Shown here one piece after another: positions 1 to 7,555 of a stretch of 64,000 nt of DNA. The stretch comes from Erythrobacter sp. SCSIO 43205. Lineage in GTDB: Bacteria; Pseudomonadota; Alphaproteobacteria; Sphingomonadales; Sphingomonadaceae. A program made the translations under genes and the position numbers. The notes below the pieces were generated by a model. That model was not told the origin of the DNA. It saw only the letters and a list, made by a program, of their open reading frames with translations, and searched no databases. The DNA lies in assembly GCF_019904235.1 (NCBI RefSeq), contig NZ_CP063202.1, positions 3,100,001 through 3,164,000 of the forward strand. The letters are read 5' to 3'. Position 1 is the stretch's first letter. Each line of letters opens with the position of its first letter.

Positions 1-2
1 TT

Positions 3-1397
3 ACGCCAGCTGCCGGGTGCCCAACCATCAACTCAACTGGCGGTCTGACCGATAGTGGTACTCTCGCCGGTCCAACCGGTGAATACCGCGTTTGCACCCT
101 GCCAGCGACCTTCGACGCAGACGACAACCTGCCGTTCATCAACGGTCTGCTTTATCAGATCCAAGACACTGTAACCGTCGGCAGCGACCAAGGCTTCTCC
201 AGCACTGGCACCGATGTAAGTCTTTCGATTGAAGCTGGCGCGATCTTCTTCGCACAGGCGTCTTCTGCTCTCATCGTCAACCGCGGCAACACACTTGACG
301 CAAGCGGCACCGCCACCATGCCAATCGTTTTCACCAGCCGTGACAACATCCTTGGCCTGAACAACGACAACAGCCAGGCCCAATGGGGCGGCATCGTGAT
401 GCTTGGCCGTGCGCCGGTCTCCGATTGTCAGGACAACGTGTTCAACACCGCGACCACTCCAAACGCAAACCCAACCTGCCAACAACGTCTTGAAGGGTCT
501 GCACAGACCTTCTTCTTTGGCGGCGGCGATGATGCGGACAGCTCTGGCACGCTTGAATATGTGCAAATGCGCTATTGCGGCTTTGAGCTTACCCAAGGCA
601 ACGAGCTTCAGTGTCTGACCACTGGCGGCACCGGCTCTGGCACAACTTTCAACCACATCATGAGCTTCAACAGCTCAGACGATGGCGTTGAGTTCTTCGG
701 TGGCTCGGTTAACATGAGCAAGCTTGCCGTGATCGGCGCGTCGGACGACTCGATTGACGCTGACTCAGGCGTTCAAGCCAACATCGAAACCGCGGTTGTG
801 GTTCAACGTGCAACCACTGGCGACAGCATCATCGAATTCGACTCGCCAGACGATCTTGCTGACGGCACGCCCGGCAATGCGATCCCGCAAAGCACATTGA
901 ACGTGAACAACTTCACCTTCGTTCAGCGTTCTTCGGCCTCTGGCCAAGCGGTTCGTGCACGCGGTGGTCCAGCTCTTGGCCTCACCAACGGTGTGATCGA
1001 CGTCAACACCGCTGACAGCGTCTGCATCCGCATCGACGAGCAGATCACTCTCAATGCGATCATCGGCTTTGACTCGGTTGTCTGTGACGGTGCCAACCGT
1101 CCGGTTCGCGGTTCGTCAGGCGTCAGCGACGCTGAAGTCCAAGCCGTCGTTGATGCAGGCACCAACAACAACCTCCTCTTCACGCTCTCGCTGACCAACA
1201 ATCTGGTCAACGGTGCAAATGAGAACGGTGTGACCGCTTTTGACGCGACTGCTCGCTCTTCATTCTTCAGCAGCTCGACTTTCGTCGGCGCAGTTGAAAG
1301 CGACCTTTCAGCCGACTTTGGCGACTGGACGTGTAACTCCAGCATCCAGGACTTCGGCAGCGCGACCGGCGCTTGTACTTCGATCCCGGTTTACTAA
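3..1397 (+). CDS. Secreted Asn/Gly/Ser-rich protein, 5' truncated by window edge
   Basis: The frame is open from base 3 to the TAA at 1395-1397, so the start lies outside the window; about 464 residues are visible. The protein is rich in Asn, Gly, Ser, Thr and Asp, with few Lys, paired Cys residues and recurring short beta-type segments, including a WGGIVMLGRAP motif. This composition suggests an exported, right-handed beta-helix-like or adhesin-like protein. It sits 125 nt upstream of a large TonB-dependent receptor, with a hairpin between them. I have seen such proteins next to outer-membrane receptors in sphingomonads and caulobacters, but their function is unknown to me. It may capture substrate at the surface for the receptor (inference). 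Signal peptide or lipobox cannot be checked here. Confidence 0.75.
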   Translation, partial: TPAAGCPTINSTGGLTDSGTLAGPTGEYRVCTLPATFDADDNLPFINGLLYQIQDTVTVGSDQGFSSTGTDVSLSIEAGAIFFAQASSALIVNRGNTLDASGTATMPIVFTSRDNILGLNNDNSQAQWGGIVMLGRAPVSDCQDNVFNTATTPNANPTCQQRLEGSAQTFFFGGGDDADSSGTLEYVQMRYCGFELTQGNELQCLTTGGTGSGTTFNHIMSFNSSDDGVEFFGGSVNMSKLAVIGASDDSIDADSGVQANIETAVVVQRATTGDSIIEFDSPDDLADGTPGNAIPQSTLNVNNFTFVQRSSASGQAVRARGGPALGLTNGVIDVNTADSVCIRIDEQITLNAIIGFDSVVCDGANRPVRGSSGVSDAEVQAVVDAGTNNNLLFTLSLTNNLVNGANENGVTAFDATARSSFFSSSTFVGAVESDLSADFGDWTCNSSIQDFGSATGACTSIPVY

Positions 1398-1418
1398 GCC
1401 GCGCCTCATATTAATCGG

Positions 1419-1449
1419 AGGGGGCGCAGCGTCTGACGCAGCGCCCCCT
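1419..1449 (+). terminator. Intercistronic hairpin between secreted protein and receptor genes
   Basis: A 9-bp G/C-rich stem (AGGGGGCGC at 1419-1427 with GCGCCCCCT at 1441-1449) continues as an inner GCGT/ACGC stem. It starts 21 nt after the stop codon. The downstream sequence has only a weak T-run, so it may attenuate transcription or protect the 3' end of the upstream message instead of terminating fully. Confidence 0.6.
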
Positions 1450-1522
1450 TCATATTATCTGCTGAGCCCGACTTCGGCTCGTTCCCAAATTCAGGCCTAA
1501 AATTTCAAGGGGGTCTTTCACT

Positions 1523-4225
1523 ATGTCGACCGGCACGCGCCTCGCAGGGCTGCTGCTTCTCACCTCGTCGCTTACCTTCCCATCGGTTCTTTACGCACAA
1601 GAAGCTGATCAAGGCAGCGCTGACGCAGATCCGCTGGCACAAGATGTTGGTGCAGTTGAGCAGCAAGAAGAAGAAGAGTTTGACGACGTCGATATCTCGG
1701 TGCCCGGCGGCGGGATTATCGTCACCGGACGGCGCAATCGCGATCCTGTACGCTCGTCCAGCCAGGTGCTCAACGTCCTGACCGAAGAAGACATCGCGCG
1801 CACCGGCGAAGGCGATATTGCCGGCGCTCTTACCCGCGTGACGGGTCTTTCGGTGGTCGGCGATGGCCGCGTCTTTGTTCGCGGTCTTGGTGATCGCTAT
1901 TCTCTGGCGCTTTTGAACGGCCTTCCACTTCCCAGCCCTGAGCCGCTGAGCCGGGTTGTCCCGCTCGACATTTTCCCGACCAATGTGGTTGCCTCTTCGC
2001 TCGTGCAGAAGACCTATTCGGCAAACTACCCCGGTGAATTTGGTGGCGGTGTGATCAACCTCACCACTAAAGCCGTGCCAACCGAGGACTTCCTCACCAT
2101 CAGCGTGGGTGCAAGCGGTGACACCGAGACGACTTTTGAAAACGGGCTTACTTATTTCGGGTCCGAGTGGGACTCGTTTGGTTTCGACAACGGCAACCGC
2201 GGTGTGCCGTCGAACCTTCAAGCCTTCTTCGACAGCGGCGAGCGCATCGGCACTGTGCCGCTTGAGGTGAGCGAGACAATCGCAACACAGCTTTTCCCGA
2301 CCAATCTTGTGACCTTGCAGCGGGTAAGCTCGCAGCGCCCCAACTTTTCGGGTTCTCTCACTGGCGGCATTTCGAGCGCGCTTGGCGATGACACCTATCT
2401 GGGCATCATTGCCACCGTTGGCCTTAAGAACAATCTGCGTAACCGCTCTGTCCTGAGCCAAAGCGGCAGCGGAGATCTGACTGAGGTGTTCCAGGAGCAA
2501 CGCACTTTCATCACCGATGAAAACGTGCTCTTCAACGCGCTCTTGAGCTTTGGCCTCGACTTTGGCGAAAACACCATTCGCTGGACCAATCTCTACATTC
2601 GCGACACGCTCAAAACCGCGCGTTTGTCGGAAGGCTTCGACGTCTTCCCCGGCGTGACCGGTTTTGATTTCCTCAATCAGCAAACTGCATGGTTCGAGCG
2701 CCAGTTGATCGACACGCAATTGGTGGGTGAGTTTGAAATTGGTCGTTTGGATCTCGACGTGCGCGGCGGCTATGCCCGCACCGACCGTGAGGCTCCTTAT
2801 AACGCCAACTTCAGCTACACCCGCACCAACCTGCCGGGTGATCCGTATGGCGATCTGTTTGTCGCCTATTTCAACCAGCTTTCCGATGCGGGCATTTCGA
2901 CGGTCGCATTCGACGATCTGAAGGAAGAGCTTTGGTTTGGCGGGCTCGACCTGTCGTATGAACTGACTGACACCCTCTCTGCTACTGTGGGCTATGCCTA
3001 TTCGGACACCACCCGCCGCTCTGAAAGCCGCGAGTTCCGTCCGTTTGTCTCCGGCGACATCCTTGATGACAGCGTTGTTCCGGCCTTCGGCCTTCGCCAA
3101 CCGGGCGATCTGATCACCAGTGCAACCGCTGGCCTGTTCAACATCACCTTGACTGAGGCGACGCCTTTCCCGGTGTTTGATGCCGGACTTGAGATTAACG
3201 CGGGCTATGGCCTTCTTCGCTGGGCACCAACCGACACGCTCTCTGTCGAAGCGGGCGTTCGTTACGAGGATGCAAGCCAAACCGTTGCGCTTGACCAGAC
3301 GGTGTTCAACGATCCCATCGCAGGGGCAACGCCGACGAACCTGTTCAACGATTACTTCCTGCCAAGCGGCACGATCACATGGGAAGCAACGCCTGACCTG
3401 CAATTGCGGGTTGCAGCATCGAAAACCATCGCTCGCCCACAATTCCGTGAGCTTGTCGAACAGGTGTACTTCGATCCTGAAAGCAACCGTGAATTCGTCG
3501 GTAACCCGCTGTTGAACGACAGTGAGCTTTTGAACTTCGAAGCGCGGGCCGAATACTATCTTGGCGGGCCAAGCAAGGTCAGCCTTGCCGGCTTCTTCAA
3601 AGAGATCGACAACCCGATTGAGAACACTCTGCAATCGGCATCGGGCGTGGTGCGCACAGGCTTTGCCAACGCTCCAAGCGCGCAGCTTTACGGGGTAGAG
3701 GTCGACGCGGTGTATGGCATCGATCTTTACAATATGGGCGGCTCGTTCTGGGAAACAAAGCAACTGCTTTTGCAAGCGAACTACACCTACACCCAGTCCG
3801 AGATCAAAGTCGGCGCCACTGACATCGCCCCGATCATCGGTGCTCCCGAGCAGCTTGCAAGCCTGCTGTTCGACGACGGTGCGCCGCTGGTGGGTCAGTC
3901 TGACCATATCGCAAACTTCTCCATCGGTATCGAAGACACTGAGAAAACTCAGCAAGTCTCGTTCCTGTTCAACTACGCATCCGAGCGCGTGACCCTTCGC
4001 GGTGGCCCGCTTCCCGATGTGGTTGAGGCTCCGGGTCTTACAGTCGATTTCGTCGGCCGCACCGAGCTTGGCGTTTTTGGTCAGGACATGGAGCTCTCGC
4101 TTCAGGTGCGTAACATCTTCAGCCGCGACAATTTCGAGTTCCAGGAAAGCGACACGGGTCGCATCGAAATCAACACCTTCGATGTTGGCACCAGCGCCTC
4201 TGTAGGGCTCAAGCTCGAATTCTAA
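1523..4225 (+). CDS. TonB-dependent outer membrane receptor (900 aa)
   Basis: Large outer-membrane receptor for TonB-driven uptake of an unidentified substrate. It has an N-terminal signal peptide (hydrophobic stretch ending LYAQ near residue 26), a low-complexity acidic stretch (EEEEFDDVD, residues 50-60) and a GGGIIVTGRR segment typical of the start of the plug. Plug motifs follow (VRGLGDRY, GEFGGGVINLTTK), then a long beta-barrel ending in Phe (KLEF), as needed for BAM insertion. The start is supported by an AAGGGGG ribosome site at 1507-1513. It follows a secreted protein gene and ends at a strong terminator; the pair looks like one transcription unit. Substrate cannot be read from sequence. 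Confidence 0.9.
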   Translation: MSTGTRLAGLLLLTSSLTFPSVLYAQEADQGSADADPLAQDVGAVEQQEEEEFDDVDISVPGGGIIVTGRRNRDPVRSSSQVLNVLTEEDIARTGEGDIAGALTRVTGLSVVGDGRVFVRGLGDRYSLALLNGLPLPSPEPLSRVVPLDIFPTNVVASSLVQKTYSANYPGEFGGGVINLTTKAVPTEDFLTISVGASGDTETTFENGLTYFGSEWDSFGFDNGNRGVPSNLQAFFDSGERIGTVPLEVSETIATQLFPTNLVTLQRVSSQRPNFSGSLTGGISSALGDDTYLGIIATVGLKNNLRNRSVLSQSGSGDLTEVFQEQRTFITDENVLFNALLSFGLDFGENTIRWTNLYIRDTLKTARLSEGFDVFPGVTGFDFLNQQTAWFERQLIDTQLVGEFEIGRLDLDVRGGYARTDREAPYNANFSYTRTNLPGDPYGDLFVAYFNQLSDAGISTVAFDDLKEELWFGGLDLSYELTDTLSATVGYAYSDTTRRSESREFRPFVSGDILDDSVVPAFGLRQPGDLITSATAGLFNITLTEATPFPVFDAGLEINAGYGLLRWAPTDTLSVEAGVRYEDASQTVALDQTVFNDPIAGATPTNLFNDYFLPSGTITWEATPDLQLRVAASKTIARPQFRELVEQVYFDPESNREFVGNPLLNDSELLNFEARAEYYLGGPSKVSLAGFFKEIDNPIENTLQSASGVVRTGFANAPSAQLYGVEVDAVYGIDLYNMGGSFWETKQLLLQANYTYTQSEIKVGATDIAPIIGAPEQLASLLFDDGAPLVGQSDHIANFSIGIEDTEKTQQVSFLFNYASERVTLRGGPLPDVVEAPGLTVDFVGRTELGVFGQDMELSLQVRNIFSRDNFEFQESDTGRIEINTFDVGTSASVGLKLEF

Positions 4226-4250
4226 TCAGCACCCTCTCCCGCTGATTTCT

Positions 4251-4288
4251 GGCCGCTTCTTTCACACGAAAGGAGCGGCCTTTTTTGT
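4251..4288 (+). terminator. Rho-independent terminator after receptor gene
   Basis: GGCCGCTTCTTT (4251-4262) pairs with AAAGGAGCGGCC (4271-4282) with one G-T wobble, followed by six T residues. It ends the receptor transcript and separates it from the convergent response-regulator gene. Confidence 0.9.
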
Positions 4289-4359
4289 GGATGAGGCGAG
4301 CGGGGTATCAAGTGAGAGCGAAGTAGGAAAACGCCTGCACACGGCGTCAGCGGTGCGTT

Positions 4360-5043
4360 TTAGAGGTCGAGGACGTAACCGACCGAACGCACAGTTCGCA
4401 GCGGATTGCCCCCACCTGCTGCCTTGATCGCGCGGCGCAGGCGGCCCACCCAAACATCCACGGTGCGCTCATCCAAAGGCGGCTCAGTTTTGCCAAGCCC
4501 GGCGATAATCGTCTCGCGGCTCATCACGCGGCCTGAATTCTCCGCAAAGTAACGAAGCAGCCGGAACTCATTAGGTCGCGCTTCGATCACCTTACCGTTC
4601 CAACGCGCCTGCAATGCCGCCATATCGATCAACAACGCACCCTTCTCCATCCCGGCAACTGTGTTTGCAAGACTTCGCCGGGATTGCAGGGCCAGCACGC
4701 GGTCAAGGACAGTCGTTCGGTCAAGTGGTCCAACAAGATAATCGTCCGCCCCTGCATTCAGGGCCCGCCTGCGATGCTCTTCGTTGGCCTCTTCATCGCC
4801 CTGCTCCAGCACCATGGTCACATGAGCCTCAGCAGTGCGAGGATCAGCGCGCAACCGGCGGCACATTTCAAGGCCGGCAAGATCGTCCATCACCCAATCG
4901 ACAAAGGCCCAGACCGGGCCATCAACCAGGCGCTGTGGACCGTTGGCATTAATCAGATCGAACACAAAACGTTGGTCGCCGTGAACAAAATCCTCGTGCC
5001 CTTCCTCAAGCGATGAGGTGAGGAAAATATTGACCACTTCCAT
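4360..5043 (-). CDS. OmpR/PhoB-family response regulator with degenerate receiver
   Basis: Two-domain regulator of 227 aa. Residues 1-120 resemble a CheY-type receiver. A candidate phospho-acceptor, Asp49 (FVDWVMDD), is present. The acidic pair normally near residues 8-12 is absent (the N-terminus reads MEVVNIFLTSSLEE) and the conserved switch Lys is replaced by Gly105 (YLVGPLD where YLTKPF is usual). Residues 130-227 are a winged-helix DNA-binding domain with the PhoB-type features RPNEFRLL, TVDVWVGRLRR and VRSVGYVLDL. No histidine kinase is adjacent. It faces the receptor gene convergently. The degenerate receiver suggests phosphorylation-independent or atypical control (inference). Targets unknown. 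Confidence 0.85.
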   Translation of the reverse strand: MEVVNIFLTSSLEEGHEDFVHGDQRFVFDLINANGPQRLVDGPVWAFVDWVMDDLAGLEMCRRLRADPRTAEAHVTMVLEQGDEEANEEHRRRALNAGADDYLVGPLDRTTVLDRVLALQSRRSLANTVAGMEKGALLIDMAALQARWNGKVIEARPNEFRLLRYFAENSGRVMSRETIIAGLGKTEPPLDERTVDVWVGRLRRAIKAAGGGNPLRTVRSVGYVLDL

Positions 5044-5131
5044 TGCGCCTCTTGCCCCATTTGGAAAAGCTTTCGCGAAGGGCAGGATTGGCGCAAATCT
5101 GTGACGCGTTTATGACGCGCGAATAAAGAGT

Positions 5132-6160
5132 TTAGCCGCCTTTCTCCTTCACGCTGACCTGATCCAGCGGGGCCAAAGGCATGGCGAGGCCGGAGGGCAT
5201 TTTTGGCCTGTAAGGCGCTTCGAGTTTGGTGATTTCTTCGTCCGACAATTCAATGTCGAGCGCCGCCACGGCATCATCAATATGATGCGGCTTGGACGCG
5301 CCAATGATGGGCGCTGCGACCCCTTTGGTATAGTGCCAGGCAAGGCCAAGGCTCGCCATTTTATCGCCGCGCGCCTCAGCCAGCTGGCCAAGCGCATTGA
5401 TGATCGCCGCATCGGCCTCATCACCCTCTTTATAAAGCCGCTTACCCACGCCATCGGTTTCGCTTCTCACCGTGGTTTCGCCCAAGGGCCGCGCCAAGCG
5501 TCCGCGTGCCAGCGGGCTCCATGGGATCAGCCCCACGCCCTGATCTGCACAAAGCGGGATCATCTCGCGCTCTTCCTCGCGGTATAGGAGATTGAGCTGG
5601 TTCTGCATTGAGATGAAGCGCGTCCAACCATTTGCGCGCGCGGTTTCCTGCGCCTTAGCAAATTGCCACGCGTACATGGATGAGGCCCCGATATAGCGCG
5701 CCTTGCCCGACTTCACGATGTCGTGCAGCGCCTCCATCGTCTCCTCGATCGGGGTTTCATCGTCCCAGCGGTGGATCTGGAAAAGGTCAACGTAGTCCAT
5801 GCCAAGCCGCATCAAGCTGTCGTCGATAGCCTGCATCAAACTCTTGCGCGACAAGCCCCCGGTGTTGGGCGCGCGCCGCCATGGGATGAAAGCCTTGGTC
5901 GCCACCACGATCTCATCACGGTAGGCCATCTCTTTCAAAAGCTTGCCGGTGATTTCCTCAGACGTCCCGCCCGCATAACCATTGGCGGTGTCGAAGAAGT
6001 TGATCCCAGCCTCTAGCGCTTGGCGAAAGAAAGGGCGGCTTTCGTCTTCATCGAGCAGCCAGTCGCCATGCCATCCGGCGCTTTTGTCGCCATAGGTCAT
6101 GCAGCCAAGGCAAAGCTGAGAGATGGTGAGGCCGGAATTTCCAAGCCGGGTGAATTTCAT
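5132..6160 (-). CDS. Aldo/keto reductase
   Basis: NADPH-dependent oxidoreductase of the aldo/keto reductase superfamily, 342 aa, full length for a (beta/alpha)8 barrel. The catalytic tetrad is visible as Asp57 (FFDTANGY), Tyr62, Lys89 (VVATK) and His130 (FQIHRW). The C-terminal cofactor-binding segment includes IIGASKPHHI. A good ribosome site (AAAGGAG) lies about 8 nt before the ATG. It follows an SDR gene and an acyl-CoA dehydrogenase gene on the same strand, suggesting a catabolic or detoxification group, but the substrate cannot be told from sequence. Confidence 0.88.
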   Translation of the reverse strand: MKFTRLGNSGLTISQLCLGCMTYGDKSAGWHGDWLLDEDESRPFFRQALEAGINFFDTANGYAGGTSEEITGKLLKEMAYRDEIVVATKAFIPWRRAPNTGGLSRKSLMQAIDDSLMRLGMDYVDLFQIHRWDDETPIEETMEALHDIVKSGKARYIGASSMYAWQFAKAQETARANGWTRFISMQNQLNLLYREEEREMIPLCADQGVGLIPWSPLARGRLARPLGETTVRSETDGVGKRLYKEGDEADAAIINALGQLAEARGDKMASLGLAWHYTKGVAAPIIGASKPHHIDDAVAALDIELSDEEITKLEAPYRPKMPSGLAMPLAPLDQVSVKEKGG

Positions 6161-6373
6161 GGCAACGCTCCTTTAATAGCGCATATCTTGTAGGAAATTT
6201 GAGACACTTGAGACACTGTTCAGAGGCGGAAAAGCTGTGGGCTCGAATTTGGCTTTAGAATATTGATATACCTTCTCTTTTTCGTGTCTTTGAGCAAAGT
6301 CTTACGCGCGCCTCGTTAACCGCAAATGTTGGAATAGGTTAGCACCTGTGTAGGCGCGTAGGAAAGCCGCTCA
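6161..6373. other. Intergenic region upstream of the aldo/keto reductase
   Basis: No coding capacity is seen in these 213 bases. On the minus strand it contains an A/T-rich stretch and two tandem GTGTCTCAA repeats shortly before the reductase ribosome site. It probably holds that gene's own promoter, but no convincing -35/-10 pair was identified. Confidence 0.4.
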
Positions 6374-7114
6374 TTATTGCAGCGTCAGCCCGCCATCGAC
6401 CACCAGCGTGTGCCCGGTAACATAGGCCGACAGCGGCGATGCCAGAAACAGCGCAGCCCCCGCCATATCCTCTGGCGTGCCGAGCCTTCGCAAAGGTATG
6501 CGTTGCAGCGCGCCTTCAAGCCGCTCAGGGTTCTGTGTCGTAACCGTCGTGATTTTGGTCGCCACCAACCCCGGCGCGATGCCGTTTACGCGGATGCCGT
6601 CCCTCGCCCACGCCGCGCCCAGCGTTTTGACAAGGCTGACCGCGCCCGCCTTAGAAGCCGAATAAGCAGGGTTGCCGATATTGGCCTTGAAGCCTGCGAC
6701 GGATGAAACAACCGTCATCGTGCCCCCCGCCTCGGCCAGCTTGTCGTGAAACGCGCGCGCGACATCCATCACCGAATTGAGGTTCACATCGATCACATCG
6801 TCCCAGCCCTCCCGCTGAAACTCACCTCGCCCATATCGCACGATGCCCTGACATTGGACGAGTATGTCGACCGACCCTAAGCCTGCCGCAAATGTCGCAG
6901 CCGCATCGCGGTTGCTCACGTTGAGCTGCGCGTAAGAGAGCCCGGTAAAGTCGCTGTCTTCGGCTTCGAGATAGTCGCCCTCGTCAGGCCGTGTACCTGT
7001 CACCAGCACCTTGGCCCCGGCCTTGCGAAAGCTGTGCGCGATGCCGTTGCCGATACCGCTAGAACCGCCGATGATGACGACGCTCTTTCCGGTGAAATCG
7101 AGTGGGTTGTTCAT
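6374..7114 (-). CDS. Short-chain dehydrogenase/reductase (SDR)
   Basis: Classical SDR oxidoreductase of 246 aa. The Rossmann motif GGSSGIG lies at residues 16-22, the catalytic Ser at about 137-138, and the YSASK motif gives Tyr151 and Lys155. The C-terminus (GHTLVVDGGLTLQ) is the usual SDR ending. It uses NAD(P)H to interconvert an alcohol and a ketone; substrate unknown. It lies between an acyl-CoA dehydrogenase and an aldo/keto reductase on the same strand, but the inverted-repeat GIY-YIG element sits just upstream, about 20 nt from its start, and probably splits what was one operon (inference). Confidence 0.88.
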   Translation of the reverse strand: MNNPLDFTGKSVVIIGGSSGIGNGIAHSFRKAGAKVLVTGTRPDEGDYLEAEDSDFTGLSYAQLNVSNRDAAATFAAGLGSVDILVQCQGIVRYGRGEFQREGWDDVIDVNLNSVMDVARAFHDKLAEAGGTMTVVSSVAGFKANIGNPAYSASKAGAVSLVKTLGAAWARDGIRVNGIAPGLVATKITTVTTQNPERLEGALQRIPLRRLGTPEDMAGAALFLASPLSAYVTGHTLVVDGGLTLQ

Positions 7115-7134
7115 ATCATTTCCCTATCTCTGAC

Positions 7135-7165
7135 GTCGCCCCGTGCTTGACACGGGGCTTGGCTC
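7135..7165 (+). repeat. Left 31-bp inverted repeat of GIY-YIG element
   Basis: Contains the palindrome CCCCGTG-cttga-CACGGGG and matches the reverse complement of 7491-7521 at 30 of 31 positions, the single difference being near its inner end. It lies about 20 nt upstream of the SDR start codon, so it may affect that gene's expression. Confidence 0.88.
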
Positions 7166-7181
7166 TCTTTTGGTTGATAGA

Positions 7182-7532
7182 ATGGCAAAGGGCGGATGGA
7201 TATACATTATGGCAAACCGCTTCAGAGGCGGGATGTATGTTGGCGTCACCGCCGATTTGCTCGCGCGAACCCACCAGCACCGCGAAGGCACCGGCTCGAT
7301 CCATGTGCGCGATTTTGGCAAGACGCGTCTCGTCTTCGCCGAGCGCCATGAGACGATTGAAGACGCGATAGCCCGCGAAAAGCTCGTCAAGAAATGGCGG
7401 CGCGAGTGGAAGTTTGCGCTAATCGAGGAGGCGAATCCGGAGTGGAGCGACTTGTGGGACACATGGTTTGGCAGTGGCGAAATGGGAAAGGAGCCTAGCC
7501 CCGTGTCAAGCACGGGGCGACGGGGAGAATAA
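7182..7532 (+). CDS. GIY-YIG nuclease-family protein
   Basis: Small single-domain protein of 116 aa from the ATG at 7182. The GIY-YIG core is seen as GWIYIMANR and MYVGVTADL, followed by the catalytic-type Arg and His (LLARTHQHREG) and a Glu in AIAREKLVKKW. The family makes single-strand or double-strand nicks in DNA using one metal ion. In-frame starts upstream (for example GTG 7143) would place the N-terminus inside the left repeat, so ATG 7182 is preferred. The last 13 or so residues (ending SPVSSTGRRGE) are encoded by the right repeat and are probably not functional. It is the only plus-strand gene in this stretch. It may act on the flanking repeats (inference). Confidence 0.85.
   Translation: MAKGGWIYIMANRFRGGMYVGVTADLLARTHQHREGTGSIHVRDFGKTRLVFAERHETIEDAIAREKLVKKWRREWKFALIEEANPEWSDLWDTWFGSGEMGKEPSPVSSTGRRGE
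7491..7521 (-). repeat. Right 31-bp inverted repeat of GIY-YIG element
   Basis: Reverse complement of the left repeat with one mismatch, again containing the CCCCGTG/CACGGGG palindrome. The GIY-YIG reading frame passes through it and stops 11 nt beyond. Confidence 0.88.
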
Positions 7533-7555
7533 CCGCTGGTCAACGCCATTCGCCC

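Larger units (their letters stand above)
7135..7521. mobile_element. Inverted-repeat-bounded GIY-YIG element (candidate mobile unit)
   Basis: A 387-bp unit bounded by a pair of 31-bp inverted repeats (7135-7165 and 7491-7521) that match at 30 of 31 positions. Each repeat is itself palindromic around CCCCGTG/CACGGGG. A GIY-YIG nuclease-like gene lies between them and runs outward through the right repeat. The unit sits between an acyl-CoA dehydrogenase and an SDR gene that read in the opposite direction. No clear target-site duplication is visible. The design resembles REP/RAYT units, with a GIY-YIG protein in place of a Y1 transposase. Mobility is inferred from structure only. Confidence 0.6.

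Noticed and set aside
1505..3955. 816-residue open frame on the minus strand opposite the first TonB-dependent receptor
   Set aside because: It is a shadow of the receptor gene in high-GC DNA: composition is Arg/Ala/His-rich with no domain pattern, while the plus-strand protein has clear receptor motifs.
7124..7549. Minus-strand frame through the GIY-YIG element
   Set aside because: Its ends are translations of the inverted repeats and the middle is opposite the nuclease domain; no motif.
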